A stretch of DNA of 64,000 bases from UBA6055 sp965214085 (GTDB lineage Bacteria > Chloroflexota > Anaerolineae > Aggregatilineales > Phototrophicaceae). Each line of letters begins with the position of its first letter. The stretch's first letter is position 1. The translations under genes were made by a program, and so were the position numbers. A model generated the notes under the pieces. The model ran no database searches. It saw only the letters and a program-made list of their open reading frames with translations, and had not been told where the DNA came from. Location: NCBI GenBank assembly GCA_965214085.1, contig OZ243937.1, positions 620,001 to 684,000 on the forward strand, given 5' to 3'. This document shows positions 52,985 to 60,075 of the stretch, piece by piece.

Positions 52985-53031
52985 TTGCCTAGATTTCTAA
53001 GCTATGCTATATTGTGAACAAGCGCTTGTTC
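52985..53031 (+). promoter_or_regulatory. Pilin promoter with perfect 16-bp palindrome at the transcript start
   Basis: TTGCCT (52985-52990), 17 bases, TATATT (53008-53013), followed at once by GAACAAGCGCTTGTTC (53016-53031). The palindrome overlaps the expected start of transcription: it could be an operator, or a 5' hairpin that stabilises the pilin mRNA. Confidence 0.65.
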
Positions 53032-53073
53032 GCATTTCATGCTCGCCTCATGACTCATATCAGGAGTTCTCAC

Positions 53074-53271
53074 ATGCGGTTTAACCCACGAAACTTGGAA
53101 GGACAGGGCCTCGTCGAGTACGCCCTCATTCTGGTACTGGTCGCGGTGGTCGTCATCGTTATCCTCGCACTGTTGGGGCCGGCCATCGGCAATATCTTTT
53201 CCAACATCATCAATAGCCTTAACCCGACTATAGAACCGACAATGACGCCCGCATCAGTGCCCGCAAATTAG
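53074..53271 (+). CDS. Flp/Fap-type pilin
   Basis: The 65 aa product starts at ATG 53074 with AGGAG eight bases upstream. It has the type IV prepilin pattern of Flp pilins: a short basic leader ending in Gly, then GLVEYALILVLVAVVVIVILALLG with the Glu at +5 after the expected cleavage point, and a short Thr/Pro tail. Flp subunits form tight-adherence (Tad) pili. No tad assembly genes or prepilin peptidase are in the window, so the pilin is encoded apart from its machinery. A strong terminator follows. Confidence 0.88.
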   Translation: MRFNPRNLEGQGLVEYALILVLVAVVVIVILALLGPAIGNIFSNIINSLNPTIEPTMTPASVPAN

Positions 53272-53300
53272 GTCGCCTGCTAGCCTTCGTCCCCGATCGT

Positions 53301-53326
53301 GGGCGGTCCTTTTGCCGCCCGCTTTT
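53301..53326 (+). terminator. Intrinsic terminator of the pilin gene
   Basis: GGGCGG (53301-53306) pairs with CCGCCC (53315-53320), with TTTT at 53323-53326. It begins about 30 bases after the pilin stop codon. Confidence 0.8.
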
Positions 53327-53404
53327 CATCTCGGCTGATTCTTACTGCCTGCCTGTAGCGGAAGCGCTGCTTGCGCCCTCCCAATCAGGCAATCAGGCGA
53401 CAAC

Positions 53405-53433
53405 TTACGGCGCCGATAACAATCGGCTATACT
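53405..53433 (+). promoter_or_regulatory. Promoter of the M42 peptidase gene
   Basis: TTACGG (53405-53410) and TATACT (53428-53433) are 17 bases apart, followed by a 40-base leader with AAAAGG before ATG 53474. Confidence 0.6.
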
Positions 53434-53473
53434 GATGCAATCGTCCGCCTCTGTCATTTGAAAAGGTCATCAC

Positions 53474-54511
53474 ATGATCCTTGAGGAACTGTCAAACGCC
53501 ATCGGCGTCAGCGGTGAAGAAGACGACGTACGCGCGCTTGTTCACGCCGCCATCCGCGACTGCGCTGCCGATATCCAGGTGGACGCGCTCGGCAACCTGA
53601 CTGCCACGCAGACGGGGACCGTCTATCCCGAATTCAAGCTGATGATCGCCGCGCACATGGACGAGATCGGCATGATGGCGACGGCAGTCGACGGCAACGG
53701 CCTCATCCAGTTCACCAACGTCGGCGGCATCGACCCGCGCATACTGCCCGGCTTGCGCGTCAAAATCGGCGCCAAGCGCACGCCAGGCGTCGTCTTGTGG
53801 AAGCCGATTCACATGTGGCGCGATATGAAAACCATAGCTATAGACAGCCTGAGAATTGATGTCGGCGCCAACGACAAAAGCGCCGCCGAGCCCGGCGACC
53901 GCATCGCTTTCGACGGGCGCTACCAGCAGCTCAGCGAGACGGTAGCGCGCGGCAAAGCCTTTGACGACCGCGTCGGCTGCGCTATCCTGGTTGATATTTT
54001 GCGCGGGGGACCCTATCCAGTGACCGTAAGCGCCGCCTTCACCGTGCAGGAAGAAATCGGCTTGCGCGGCGCCCAGGTGGCTGCGCAGCGTTTGCAGCCC
54101 GACGCGGCCATCGTCTTGGAAGGCACCCCCGCCTACGATGTGCCCAATCCCAATCTGGAAGCAGATGCCGGCGACCTGCCCGCCAATCCGGCGACGCGCC
54201 TGGGCGAGGGAGTTGTCTTGACCCTCGTTGACGGGCGCATGATAAGCGACCCGCGTGTACTGGCTTTCTTGAAGGAGACGGCAGACGCGAACGAGATTCC
54301 TTATCAGGTGAAGACTGTCGGCGGGGGCGGTACAGACGGCGGCGCCATCCACACCGCGCAGACCGGTGTGCCCACCATGACGCTGTCAGTGCCTTGCCGG
54401 TACATTCATTCGCCGACAGCGCTCTTAAATTTGGAAGATTATGGTCACGCGCGCGCTTTATCTCAGGCTGCCTTAAATCGCATTACACCGGCGACATTCC
54501 TGCGCGAGTAA
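53474..54511 (+). CDS. M42 family metallopeptidase (TET-type aminopeptidase)
   Basis: The 345 aa protein shows the M42 dimetal site: LMIAAHMDEIGMMA (His), ARGKAFDDRVGCAILVDIL (bridging Asp), TVQEEIGLRGAQVA (the catalytic Glu pair), AIVLEGTPAYD and MTLSVPCRYIHSPT (His). Such enzymes assemble into dodecamers that trim peptides from the N-terminus; some members were named endoglucanases in error. It has its own promoter and converges with the LysM lipoprotein gene. Confidence 0.92.
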   Translation: MILEELSNAIGVSGEEDDVRALVHAAIRDCAADIQVDALGNLTATQTGTVYPEFKLMIAAHMDEIGMMATAVDGNGLIQFTNVGGIDPRILPGLRVKIGAKRTPGVVLWKPIHMWRDMKTIAIDSLRIDVGANDKSAAEPGDRIAFDGRYQQLSETVARGKAFDDRVGCAILVDILRGGPYPVTVSAAFTVQEEIGLRGAQVAAQRLQPDAAIVLEGTPAYDVPNPNLEADAGDLPANPATRLGEGVVLTLVDGRMISDPRVLAFLKETADANEIPYQVKTVGGGGTDGGAIHTAQTGVPTMTLSVPCRYIHSPTALLNLEDYGHARALSQAALNRITPATFLRE

Positions 54512-54516
54512 GCGGC

Positions 54517-55299
54517 TTAGGACTCCTTCAGGAGTAATTCTTGCCCGACTGACAGTTGATTCGGGTTGGTGATGTTGTTCAACGAGATCAGTTGATTGAC
54601 ATCCACGCGATACTTTAGCGAGATGCTCTCGATCGTCTCTCCGGCTGAAATCACATGGACTGACGGAATTGGCTCCGTTGGTTCTTGCGTTGGCGGCTCT
54701 GCAGTGGCCACCGTGGTCTCTTCGGCTTCCGCCAACTCGCCAGCCGCGGGTTGCGGCTCAACGGTCGGCCGTGGCTCCGGCGTGGCATAATCGCAGCCAG
54801 GCCGCAGCAGCAACTGACCTATCGACAGCGCGTCGTCGTCGATTTGGCTGGCGTCCATGATTTCTTGTACCGTAGTGCCCCAGCTCAGGGAAAGCCGGTA
54901 TAGATTGTCACCCGGCTGCACCGTATAGACGCACTCGTGATCGGGATCAAGCGCTTCCGCAAAATCCTGCGTTGGGGTGGCTCGTACAAATGGCGTAAAG
55001 GTCAGCGAAGGCGGCGTTGCGGCGATCGCGGTCTCGGTCGGCCATTCCAGCGTCGGCTGCTCCACCTGGCCCGGCACCGGCTCGGGGGTAAGGTACTGCC
55101 CGGTCTCGGCTAAGGCGTCCGCGCCTTCGTCCGACTCGATTAAGCCGTCTTCAATGACTACTTGAATGCTGGTCGGTCTCAGGTCGCCCCCTACCTCGGC
55201 GCTGTCGACCTGCTGGAAGGGTTCCTCCGCCTGGCGATAGCAGGCACTTAGCAGCGGCAGGCACAGCAGCAACAGGAGGATGAGCAGTTTTGGCTTCAT
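54517..55299 (-). CDS. LysM-domain lipoprotein
   Basis: The 260 aa product has a lipoprotein signal with lipobox LLSAC (Cys at about residue 20), a Thr/Pro/Glu-rich extended region, and two LysM domains: CVYTVQPGDNLYRLSLSWGTTVQEIMDAS...LSIGQLLL and VHVISAGETIESISLKYRVDVNQLISLN...LSVGQELLL. LysM binds the glycan strands of peptidoglycan, so this is likely a wall-associated lipoprotein, without a visible enzyme domain. GGGCGAGA precedes ATG 55299. Confidence 0.85.
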   Translation of the reverse strand: MKPKLLILLLLLCLPLLSACYRQAEEPFQQVDSAEVGGDLRPTSIQVVIEDGLIESDEGADALAETGQYLTPEPVPGQVEQPTLEWPTETAIAATPPSLTFTPFVRATPTQDFAEALDPDHECVYTVQPGDNLYRLSLSWGTTVQEIMDASQIDDDALSIGQLLLRPGCDYATPEPRPTVEPQPAAGELAEAEETTVATAEPPTQEPTEPIPSVHVISAGETIESISLKYRVDVNQLISLNNITNPNQLSVGQELLLKES

Positions 55300-55426
55300 A
55301 GGGTCTCGCCCTTTCGCAGCGGAAATTTCCCATCACCATTATAGTGCCGTCTCCCATGACGCGATAGCAAGGGCGCTGGCGATTCTGATCCAGTCTTGCC
55401 CTGCCCGCTAGCCGACCTGCGTCAGC

Positions 55427-55451
55427 GGGCGACCAGATTGGTCGCCCCTAC
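55427..55451. repeat. REP-like hairpin
   Basis: GGGCGACC..GGTCGCCC with the usual CCTAC edge, 46 bases before repeat copy D. Confidence 0.7.
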
Positions 55452-55496
55452 AAGGCTAGCTTTTTCGCATGACTAACTTGGAATTACGCTTACTGT

Positions 55497-55761
55497 CAGG
55501 GCAATTGCATCAAATTAACTTCAACACAGAGAGCGCAGAGGACACAGAGTTTTAGGATTTTTGACGACTATTCTACTAAATCAGCGGCCTGGAAGAGGCA
55601 ACAGTCACTAGCGAAACGTGATTTGTCACCACAAATCACAGTTGAAAGAAGACATGAACACATATTTTTTGTTTTTCTCTGTGATCTCTGTGCCCTCTGT
55701 AGTTGATTTTCAGTTTAGATTCCCGAGATTCAGATGCAATCATTTTGATGCGATTGCCCTG
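55497..55761. mobile_element. MITE-like element, copy D, abutting the XRE gene stop
   Basis: CAGGGCAATTGCATCAAATT at 55497 faces ATTTTGATGCGATTGCCCTG ending at 55761. Subterminal ACACAGAGAGCGCAGAGGAC and CTCTGTGATCTCTGTGCCCT lie inside. Its middle (TTGACGACTATTC, GGAAGAGGCAAC) is like copy E. The flanks CTTACTGT and CTAATTGT match at 6 of 8 positions. The right end lies one base from the XRE stop codon. Confidence 0.75.
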
Positions 55762-55762
55762 C

Positions 55763-56017
55763 CTAATTGTCCGACGGCTGGGCAGGCTCTATAGTCATCT
55801 CCTTCTCCGCCTGCATGATGAGGCCGGACAAATTGCTGTTCAGCGCCTTCGCGATGGCGAGCGTGGCGCGCAAGGAAGGCGACTTCATTCCTCTTTCAAT
55901 CTCGCTGATATACGTCCGGTGCAGCCCCGCCAGAAAACCCAGGTCCTCTTGTGTAAGGCCCATCTCCCGTCGGCGCTTTCTGACAACTTTGCCAAAGATG
56001 CTATCGAATTGGCGCAT
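55763..56017 (-). CDS. XRE-family HTH transcription regulator
   Basis: The 84 aa product is little more than a Cro/CI-type helix-turn-helix: FGKVVRKRRREMGLTQEDLGFLAGLHRTYISEIERGMKSPSLRATLAIAKALN. The form RRREMGLTQEDLGFLAGLHRTYISEIERG is that of single-domain regulators of restriction-modification controller or phage type, but no such genes are near. It is divergent from the large secreted FN3 protein; two palindromes lie between them and are its likely operators. Repeat D follows the stop codon. Confidence 0.88.
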   Translation of the reverse strand: MRQFDSIFGKVVRKRRREMGLTQEDLGFLAGLHRTYISEIERGMKSPSLRATLAIAKALNSNLSGLIMQAEKEMTIEPAQPSDN

Positions 56018-56052
56018 AGCACAATTGTCCTAAAATCGCGCCAATTCTCTAC

Positions 56053-56104
56053 AGACTATAGGCTGAAATTCGATTGCCCGAATCTGATTTGTAGACTATA
56101 GTCT
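56053..56104. promoter_or_regulatory. Paired palindromic operators with divergent -10 boxes
   Basis: AGACTATAGGCT (56053-56064) and AGACTATAGTCT (56093-56104, a perfect palindrome) are centred 40 bases apart, about four helical turns. The second overlaps TATAGT (56097-56102), which with TTGCCC (56074-56079) and a 17-base spacer makes a promoter for the secreted gene. The first overlaps a TATAGT on the minus strand facing the XRE gene. Confidence 0.65.
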
Positions 56105-56163
56105 GAAAATCAGCGTGATCTCGCATAAGACCGCTTCTTTCTCAGTCGACCTAGGGAGGACAA

Positions 56164-58161
56164 ATGTTTAAGAAACCCGTACACCACCTTTGGCTCTTTT
56201 CCGTAGCCATATTGATGAGTCTTGGATTAGCGCTGACGAGCGCGCAGGGCACGGACACAAGCGGCCAGGTCATGGCCACCTGGACCGCGCACAGCGGCTT
56301 CAGCGATACCAGCCTGCAAGTCTGGTACAGTGTTTTTTTCGCTGAGGAAGGCAATGTGCAAGACGGCGGCGTATACAAGAATACGCAAGCTCTCTCCACC
56401 ACATTCACTGGCCTTACGGTTGGGACTAGCTATGTATATTCGATTACCGTCCTCGGCTGTTCAAGCAGCGAAGCAGCGAATATCGAAGAGGATACGCGCA
56501 ATCCAAGCTGCTCGGAGAGTGCTCAAAACTATGCTAGTACTAGAGTCACGGCTACCTCTGCTGGAGTCTCGGATTCCCCGGACACAGAAATATGCGCCAA
56601 AGCTTATTCCGGACCAGGCTTCACGGGAGAGATTTCCTTCTCATGGGATGCTCATGCCGGCGATGCCCAAAACCCCGGCTCTGTAATCTGGTATTGCGTG
56701 GCTGGTGATTATGAATCGATTGCCACAACAGATACTTCGGCTACATTGGGCGGACTGCAGCCAGACTCACAATACAGTTGGATAGTCGATGCGTTTTCCT
56801 GCGTAGGAGACGAAACGATGGCGGCCGGCACTTGCAGAAGAATGACTGACGACGCACACGCATCCGGCACTGCCGTCGCCACAGCCTTGGTAAATGGCGA
56901 GGCAACGTATAGCTGGGACGCCCACAGTTTCACTGATACATCGCTGCAGGTCTGGTATTGGGTGGGCATCCAGCATCCTGACACCACTGTCGATTGGATG
57001 AAGACACAAGCTACTTCAAATTCCTGGACTGGCCTCGCTGCCGGCTTTGAATACTCGATCCTGCTCGACGCCAATGGCTGCACCGCTACTGAGGTCGCGG
57101 GCTTCACCGATGGGAACTCGCCCCTCTGCTCAGATTTTATGCAGCTCGATGATGGCACATGGAAGGTGACGGCGACTTTAATCGGCGGCACTAGCAGTGG
57201 CGGCACTAGCGATGTCGGCACTAGCGATGGCGGCGAAACTGTGGGTGAGCTAAGGCTTTCCTGGGACGCCCATAGCTTCACTGATTCATCGCTGCAGGTT
57301 TGGTACTGGGTTACCCTTAGCCTGCCCGACTCAACTGAAGAATATATGAAGACACAGGCGACATCGGTTACATTCACTGGCCTCACGATAGGCCAGGAAT
57401 ACTCGTATCTGCTTGACGCCTATGGCTGCACCGCGAACGAGGTCTCGGGCTTCACCGAGGGGAACCCGCCCTACTGCAATGAATTTATGCAGCTTGATGA
57501 TGGCACATGGACGGGTACGGCGGTGAAAAGCGGCAGCGGCGGCGGTGGCTCCAAGTCGTCAGGGGGCAGCGCAAAGGCTGCTTCAGCCCCGCCGTCTGAG
57601 TCATTCATTGACCATAGCGTGACCGTTAGCGGCAGCGCGATCAGCCAGGCAGTCACGAACAGCGGCATCGGCAACCCGATGGTCATCGCCCAAGGCGTTA
57701 TCTCAGCCAGCGATATCTGGGGCTATGTCCCGGCTGGCACGGGCGTCTGCTTCAACGGGCGCAGCGGGGGCGGCGTCATGTTCCTGGACGCGTCGACTTC
57801 GCCGCGGGCGCTTTCCTGGCTGCCGCATAGCATGGTAGGCAGCGATACCTGCGTTCAATTGCCCGGCCCGGGCACGGTGGTTCTGGTTGCGGGTGTTGGT
57901 CCCCACAGCCCGGCCGCAGCGCAGCAGCCAGTGGCAGCCGCACAGCCGGCCCCGGCCGCGCAGGCAGCGCTGTGCCAGATTAAACTGGAGGCGACGCTTT
58001 ACTTGCGCGATATGCCTGATGGGCAGATTATCGCGATCGTCTGGCTTAATACGGAGGTGCCCGTTTTCGAGATTCACGGGGACTGGTACCGGGTCGAGTT
58101 TGAGGGGCAATTCGGCTATATCAGCCGGAATTACCGTCAGGTTTTGTCCGGCAGCTGCTGA
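56164..58161 (+). CDS. Large secreted protein with FN3-like repeats and C-terminal SH3 domain
   Basis: The 665 aa product has a signal peptide ending near residue 28 (LGLALTSAQG), four FN3-like repeats, and a C-terminal bacterial SH3 domain (LEATLYLRDMPDGQIIAIVWLNTEVPVFEIHGDWYRVEF). Repeats 3 and 4 are close duplicates (SWDAHSFTDTSLQVWYWV / SWDAHSFTDSSLQVWYWV and NGCTATEVAGFTDGN / YGCTANEVSGFTEGN). Each repeat has a cysteine pair. Linkers GGTSSGGTSD and GSGGGGSKSSGG separate domains. GGGAGGA precedes ATG 56164. The divergent XRE protein probably controls it. Role: cell-surface or matrix protein. Confidence 0.8.
   Translation: MFKKPVHHLWLFSVAILMSLGLALTSAQGTDTSGQVMATWTAHSGFSDTSLQVWYSVFFAEEGNVQDGGVYKNTQALSTTFTGLTVGTSYVYSITVLGCSSSEAANIEEDTRNPSCSESAQNYASTRVTATSAGVSDSPDTEICAKAYSGPGFTGEISFSWDAHAGDAQNPGSVIWYCVAGDYESIATTDTSATLGGLQPDSQYSWIVDAFSCVGDETMAAGTCRRMTDDAHASGTAVATALVNGEATYSWDAHSFTDTSLQVWYWVGIQHPDTTVDWMKTQATSNSWTGLAAGFEYSILLDANGCTATEVAGFTDGNSPLCSDFMQLDDGTWKVTATLIGGTSSGGTSDVGTSDGGETVGELRLSWDAHSFTDSSLQVWYWVTLSLPDSTEEYMKTQATSVTFTGLTIGQEYSYLLDAYGCTANEVSGFTEGNPPYCNEFMQLDDGTWTGTAVKSGSGGGGSKSSGGSAKAASAPPSESFIDHSVTVSGSAISQAVTNSGIGNPMVIAQGVISASDIWGYVPAGTGVCFNGRSGGGVMFLDASTSPRALSWLPHSMVGSDTCVQLPGPGTVVLVAGVGPHSPAAAQQPVAAAQPAPAAQAALCQIKLEATLYLRDMPDGQIIAIVWLNTEVPVFEIHGDWYRVEFEGQFGYISRNYRQVLSGSC
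57184..57228 (+). repeat. In-frame 15-bp tandem repeats coding a Gly-Thr-Ser linker
   Basis: Three units of GGCGGCACTAGCGAT type lie between FN3 repeats 3 and 4. The third unit begins GTC. Slippage would alter linker length only. Confidence 0.85.
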
Positions 58162-58186
58162 GTACTCTACCCCACCCCCGGCCCCG

Positions 58187-58310
58187 GTTCTCGCCATCTC
58201 TAGCGCGCGCAGGCACAGCGCATCTGGCGAGCATCCGACGAGTCAGGGAGGGGAGCTTTCAGAACCGTATTGAGCTGATAAAGCCCCTCCCTCTTTATGG
58301 GGGAGGGGTA
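58187..58310. repeat. Structured dispersed repeat, copy 2
   Basis: Stem CTCGCC / GGCGAG (within 58190-58231) around the same loop as copy 1 (52807-52935), followed by CCCCTCCCTCTTTATGGGGG. It lies just after the secreted FN3 gene. Confidence 0.7.
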
Positions 58311-58340
58311 CATTGAGCATTTCAACAGACTCCGGTGGCG

Positions 58341-58405
58341 CGCCCCTACAAATTGTTAGTTTGATGATAAATTCGTCATTTATGGATTTTGCTGCGATTG
58401 CCCTG
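58341..58405. mobile_element. Truncated MITE-like element (right end only), copy G
   Basis: From CCCCTACAAATTG to GCTGCGATTGCCCTG these 65 bases match the right end of copy F (61557-61621) with two or three differences. There is no left arm. The right tip lies 20 bases before the -35 box of the SRP RNA. Confidence 0.8.
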
Positions 58406-58424
58406 TGCCCGGCGCCAGGGCATA

Positions 58425-58453
58425 TTGACTTGCTACGCCGCGACCACTATACT
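58425..58453 (+). promoter_or_regulatory. Strong promoter of the SRP RNA gene
   Basis: TTGACT (58425-58430), 17 bases, TATACT (58448-58453). The predicted RNA start G58460 is seven bases further on. Confidence 0.8.
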
Positions 58454-58459
58454 CGCCCT

Positions 58460-58593
58460 GTGCTTGCTCGAGATGATGAGTCGGGCCCCTTGCGGCAGAA
58501 AATTCCGAACCGTGTCAGGGCTTAACGGCAGCAGCACTAAGGAAAGCATCTGGGTGTCTTGTGGTTTCCTGACTCATCTTCTTGGGAAAGCAC
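58460..58593 (+). ncRNA. ffs: Signal recognition particle RNA (small bacterial type)
   Basis: The RNA core of SRP, which with Ffh brings ribosomes to the membrane. Domain IV is complete: TCAGG (58515-58519) faces AGCAG (58530-58534), separated by GCT / GGC around the loop TAAC (58523-58526), with GTG/CAC closing below. TAAC is a URRC-type tetraloop in place of the usual GGAA. The ends pair as well: GTGCTT (58460-58465) with AAGCAC (58588-58593) and GATGAGTC (58475-58482) with GACTCATC (58571-58578). The 134-base length suits a bacterial SRP RNA without an Alu domain. A near-consensus promoter precedes it, and TTTCTTATT follows. Confidence 0.88.
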
Positions 58594-58620
58594 TTTCTTA
58601 TTGCCCGCTGCCGCCCGCGC

Positions 58621-59253
58621 TTAACGCAGGGTGGCGACGGTTATCGTGGTATTGAAGCGTACGCAGAAGACCACCGCCGATTGGTACGAGCTCAAATCGT
58701 GGTCATCGGGCAGGAAGTAATTCTGGTCGCCCACATTGCCTTTCAGGCGCCCCAGATCGAGCGAACTGCCCTCCAGTTGCAGCGCGCTCAGCGGCTGCGG
58801 ATCCTGCGCCAGGTAAACGCGCACATTGCTGCCCGGCGCGGAAATGAAGTCTTCAAAACGCAGTATGCGCCGGCCATCCGGCAGCTCATAGATGGTGGCG
58901 CGGCCCGCCCCCCAATGCAGCGCGTCTAGCTCTTGAAACTCGCCGCTGGCCAGCGCGCGCGCCTCCTGGACGGCTTCGGCGCTCTCATCTTGGGGCGCCA
59001 GCTCGTCGCCAGCAATGGCGACCAGCACCATCTCCAGCGCCATTTCCGGGCTGCGCTCGCGCATATCCAGCAGCGCCTCGCGTTCGGCCCGCGGCAGCGC
59101 CAGGAAGTCGTCCTGCAAGTCGATTTCCAAGCCGGGGAAGGCGTCATTCTCCCCGCGTTGCCGGAAGGTTCCGCGCCAACTGGGGAAGGTCCAGACCGCG
59201 ATCGCGATCAGCCCCACCAAGGTCAACAGTATCAAGCGAAAGCGTAATTCCAT
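58621..59253 (-). CDS. DM13-domain membrane-anchored protein
   Basis: The 210 aa product has an N-terminal membrane helix (LILLTLVGLIAIAVWTFPS), a helical middle (about 35-105), and a C-terminal DM13 domain: GRATIYELPDGRRILRFEDFISAPGSNVRVYLAQDP to LGRLKGNVGDQNYFLPDDHDLSSYQSAVVFCVRFNTTI. DM13 is thought to serve in redox reactions at a near-invariant cysteine; here the Cys in VVFCVRF is kept. The function in bacteria is unproven. It faces the SRP RNA gene tail to tail. Confidence 0.82.
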   Translation of the reverse strand: MELRFRLILLTLVGLIAIAVWTFPSWRGTFRQRGENDAFPGLEIDLQDDFLALPRAEREALLDMRERSPEMALEMVLVAIAGDELAPQDESAEAVQEARALASGEFQELDALHWGAGRATIYELPDGRRILRFEDFISAPGSNVRVYLAQDPQPLSALQLEGSSLDLGRLKGNVGDQNYFLPDDHDLSSYQSAVVFCVRFNTTITVATLR

Positions 59254-59333
59254 GCCTGCCGCAACCAGTCTATGTCACCGGAATCAACATTGCTTCACCC
59301 TGCATTTTGGCACAGCCCGTCACAGCGGACAAG

Positions 59334-59599
59334 CAGCGCAATCGCATCAAAATATTTTAACCACAGAGAACACAGAGGGCACAGAGATTTAGGTGTTTAG
59401 ACGACTATTCAAAGCAGTCGCTGGACTGGAATACGGCAAGAAGCATCAAAAAGACTAAAAAAATCTCTCAAAATCACTCCTTACTTAAGACGTTAGCTTT
59501 CATTATTGCTTTTCTCTGCGCTCTCTGTGAACTCTGTGTTTGATTTTCCGTTCGAATTTGCGCCATTTCAGTCACTACCATTTTGATACGATTGCCCTG
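59334..59599. mobile_element. MITE-like element, copy E, with a 16-bp direct repeat
   Basis: The left end reads CAGCGCAATCGCATCAAAAT and the right end ATTTTGATACGATTGCCCTG. Subterminal CCACAGAGAACACAGAGGGC and its facing partner are present. AGCGGACAAGCAGCGC occurs at 59324-59339 and again at 59600-59615, overlapping the first bases of the left end, so the duplication is at least 10 bases. The element split the upstream region of the gene at 59680. Confidence 0.87.
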
Positions 59600-59638
59600 A
59601 GCGGACAAGCAGCGCGTGTTGCCCAGCGCAGCCTGCAC

Positions 59639-59644
59639 TATAAT
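59639..59644 (+). promoter_or_regulatory. -10 box of the small STAS-like gene
   Basis: TATAAT 36 bases before ATG 59680, with GAGAGG as ribosome site. The -35 region is not clear; TTGCCC is five bases too near. Confidence 0.45.
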
Positions 59645-59679
59645 CTCAGTAGCAATCAGGCTCCGAGAGGCAACAAAAT

Positions 59680-60075
59680 ATGCCCTTTCGCTTCGAGTGG
59701 CGCGATGAAAGCCAGCGCGCCATCACCTACATCGCCGAGGGCGACTGGAATTGGCGCGACTACCATCACGCGGCGCGCGCGTCGGCATTCACTCTGATGT
59801 CGGCTGAACATCCCGTCGACAGCGTCATCGACCTGCGCGGCAGCAGCCGTACAGCCTTGCCGGCCGGCGCGGCAGCCCATCTCCGCAGTTTTGGCCGCGT
59901 CACCCAAGCCCGCCTGACAGGCCGCGCCGCTGTCATCGGGTCGCCCACCGTCGAGGTGGAAGGCATGACCGAAGGCGTCTTGCCGACCGCTGACGGAGTG
60001 GTGCAGTTCGTCGACAGCGAAGCGGAATTGGCGGCGTTGCTGGCGCAGTGGGCGGCTCATCCACCCGCGCCCTAA
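59680..60075 (+). CDS. Small SpoIIAA/STAS-like protein
   Basis: The 131 aa product (FRFEWRDESQRAITYIAEGDWNWRDYHHAARASAFTLM, then PVDSVIDLRGSSRTALPAGAAAHLRSFGR and AAVIGSPTVEV) follows the strand-helix order of SpoIIAA-like STAS proteins: an initial hairpin, a helix, a hydrophobic strand ending in Asp, and a further strand. I cannot point to a conserved phosphorylation serine. The role is unknown. The last bases overlap the stop of the convergent MFS gene. Confidence 0.55.
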   Translation: MPFRFEWRDESQRAITYIAEGDWNWRDYHHAARASAFTLMSAEHPVDSVIDLRGSSRTALPAGAAAHLRSFGRVTQARLTGRAAVIGSPTVEVEGMTEGVLPTADGVVQFVDSEAELAALLAQWAAHPPAP

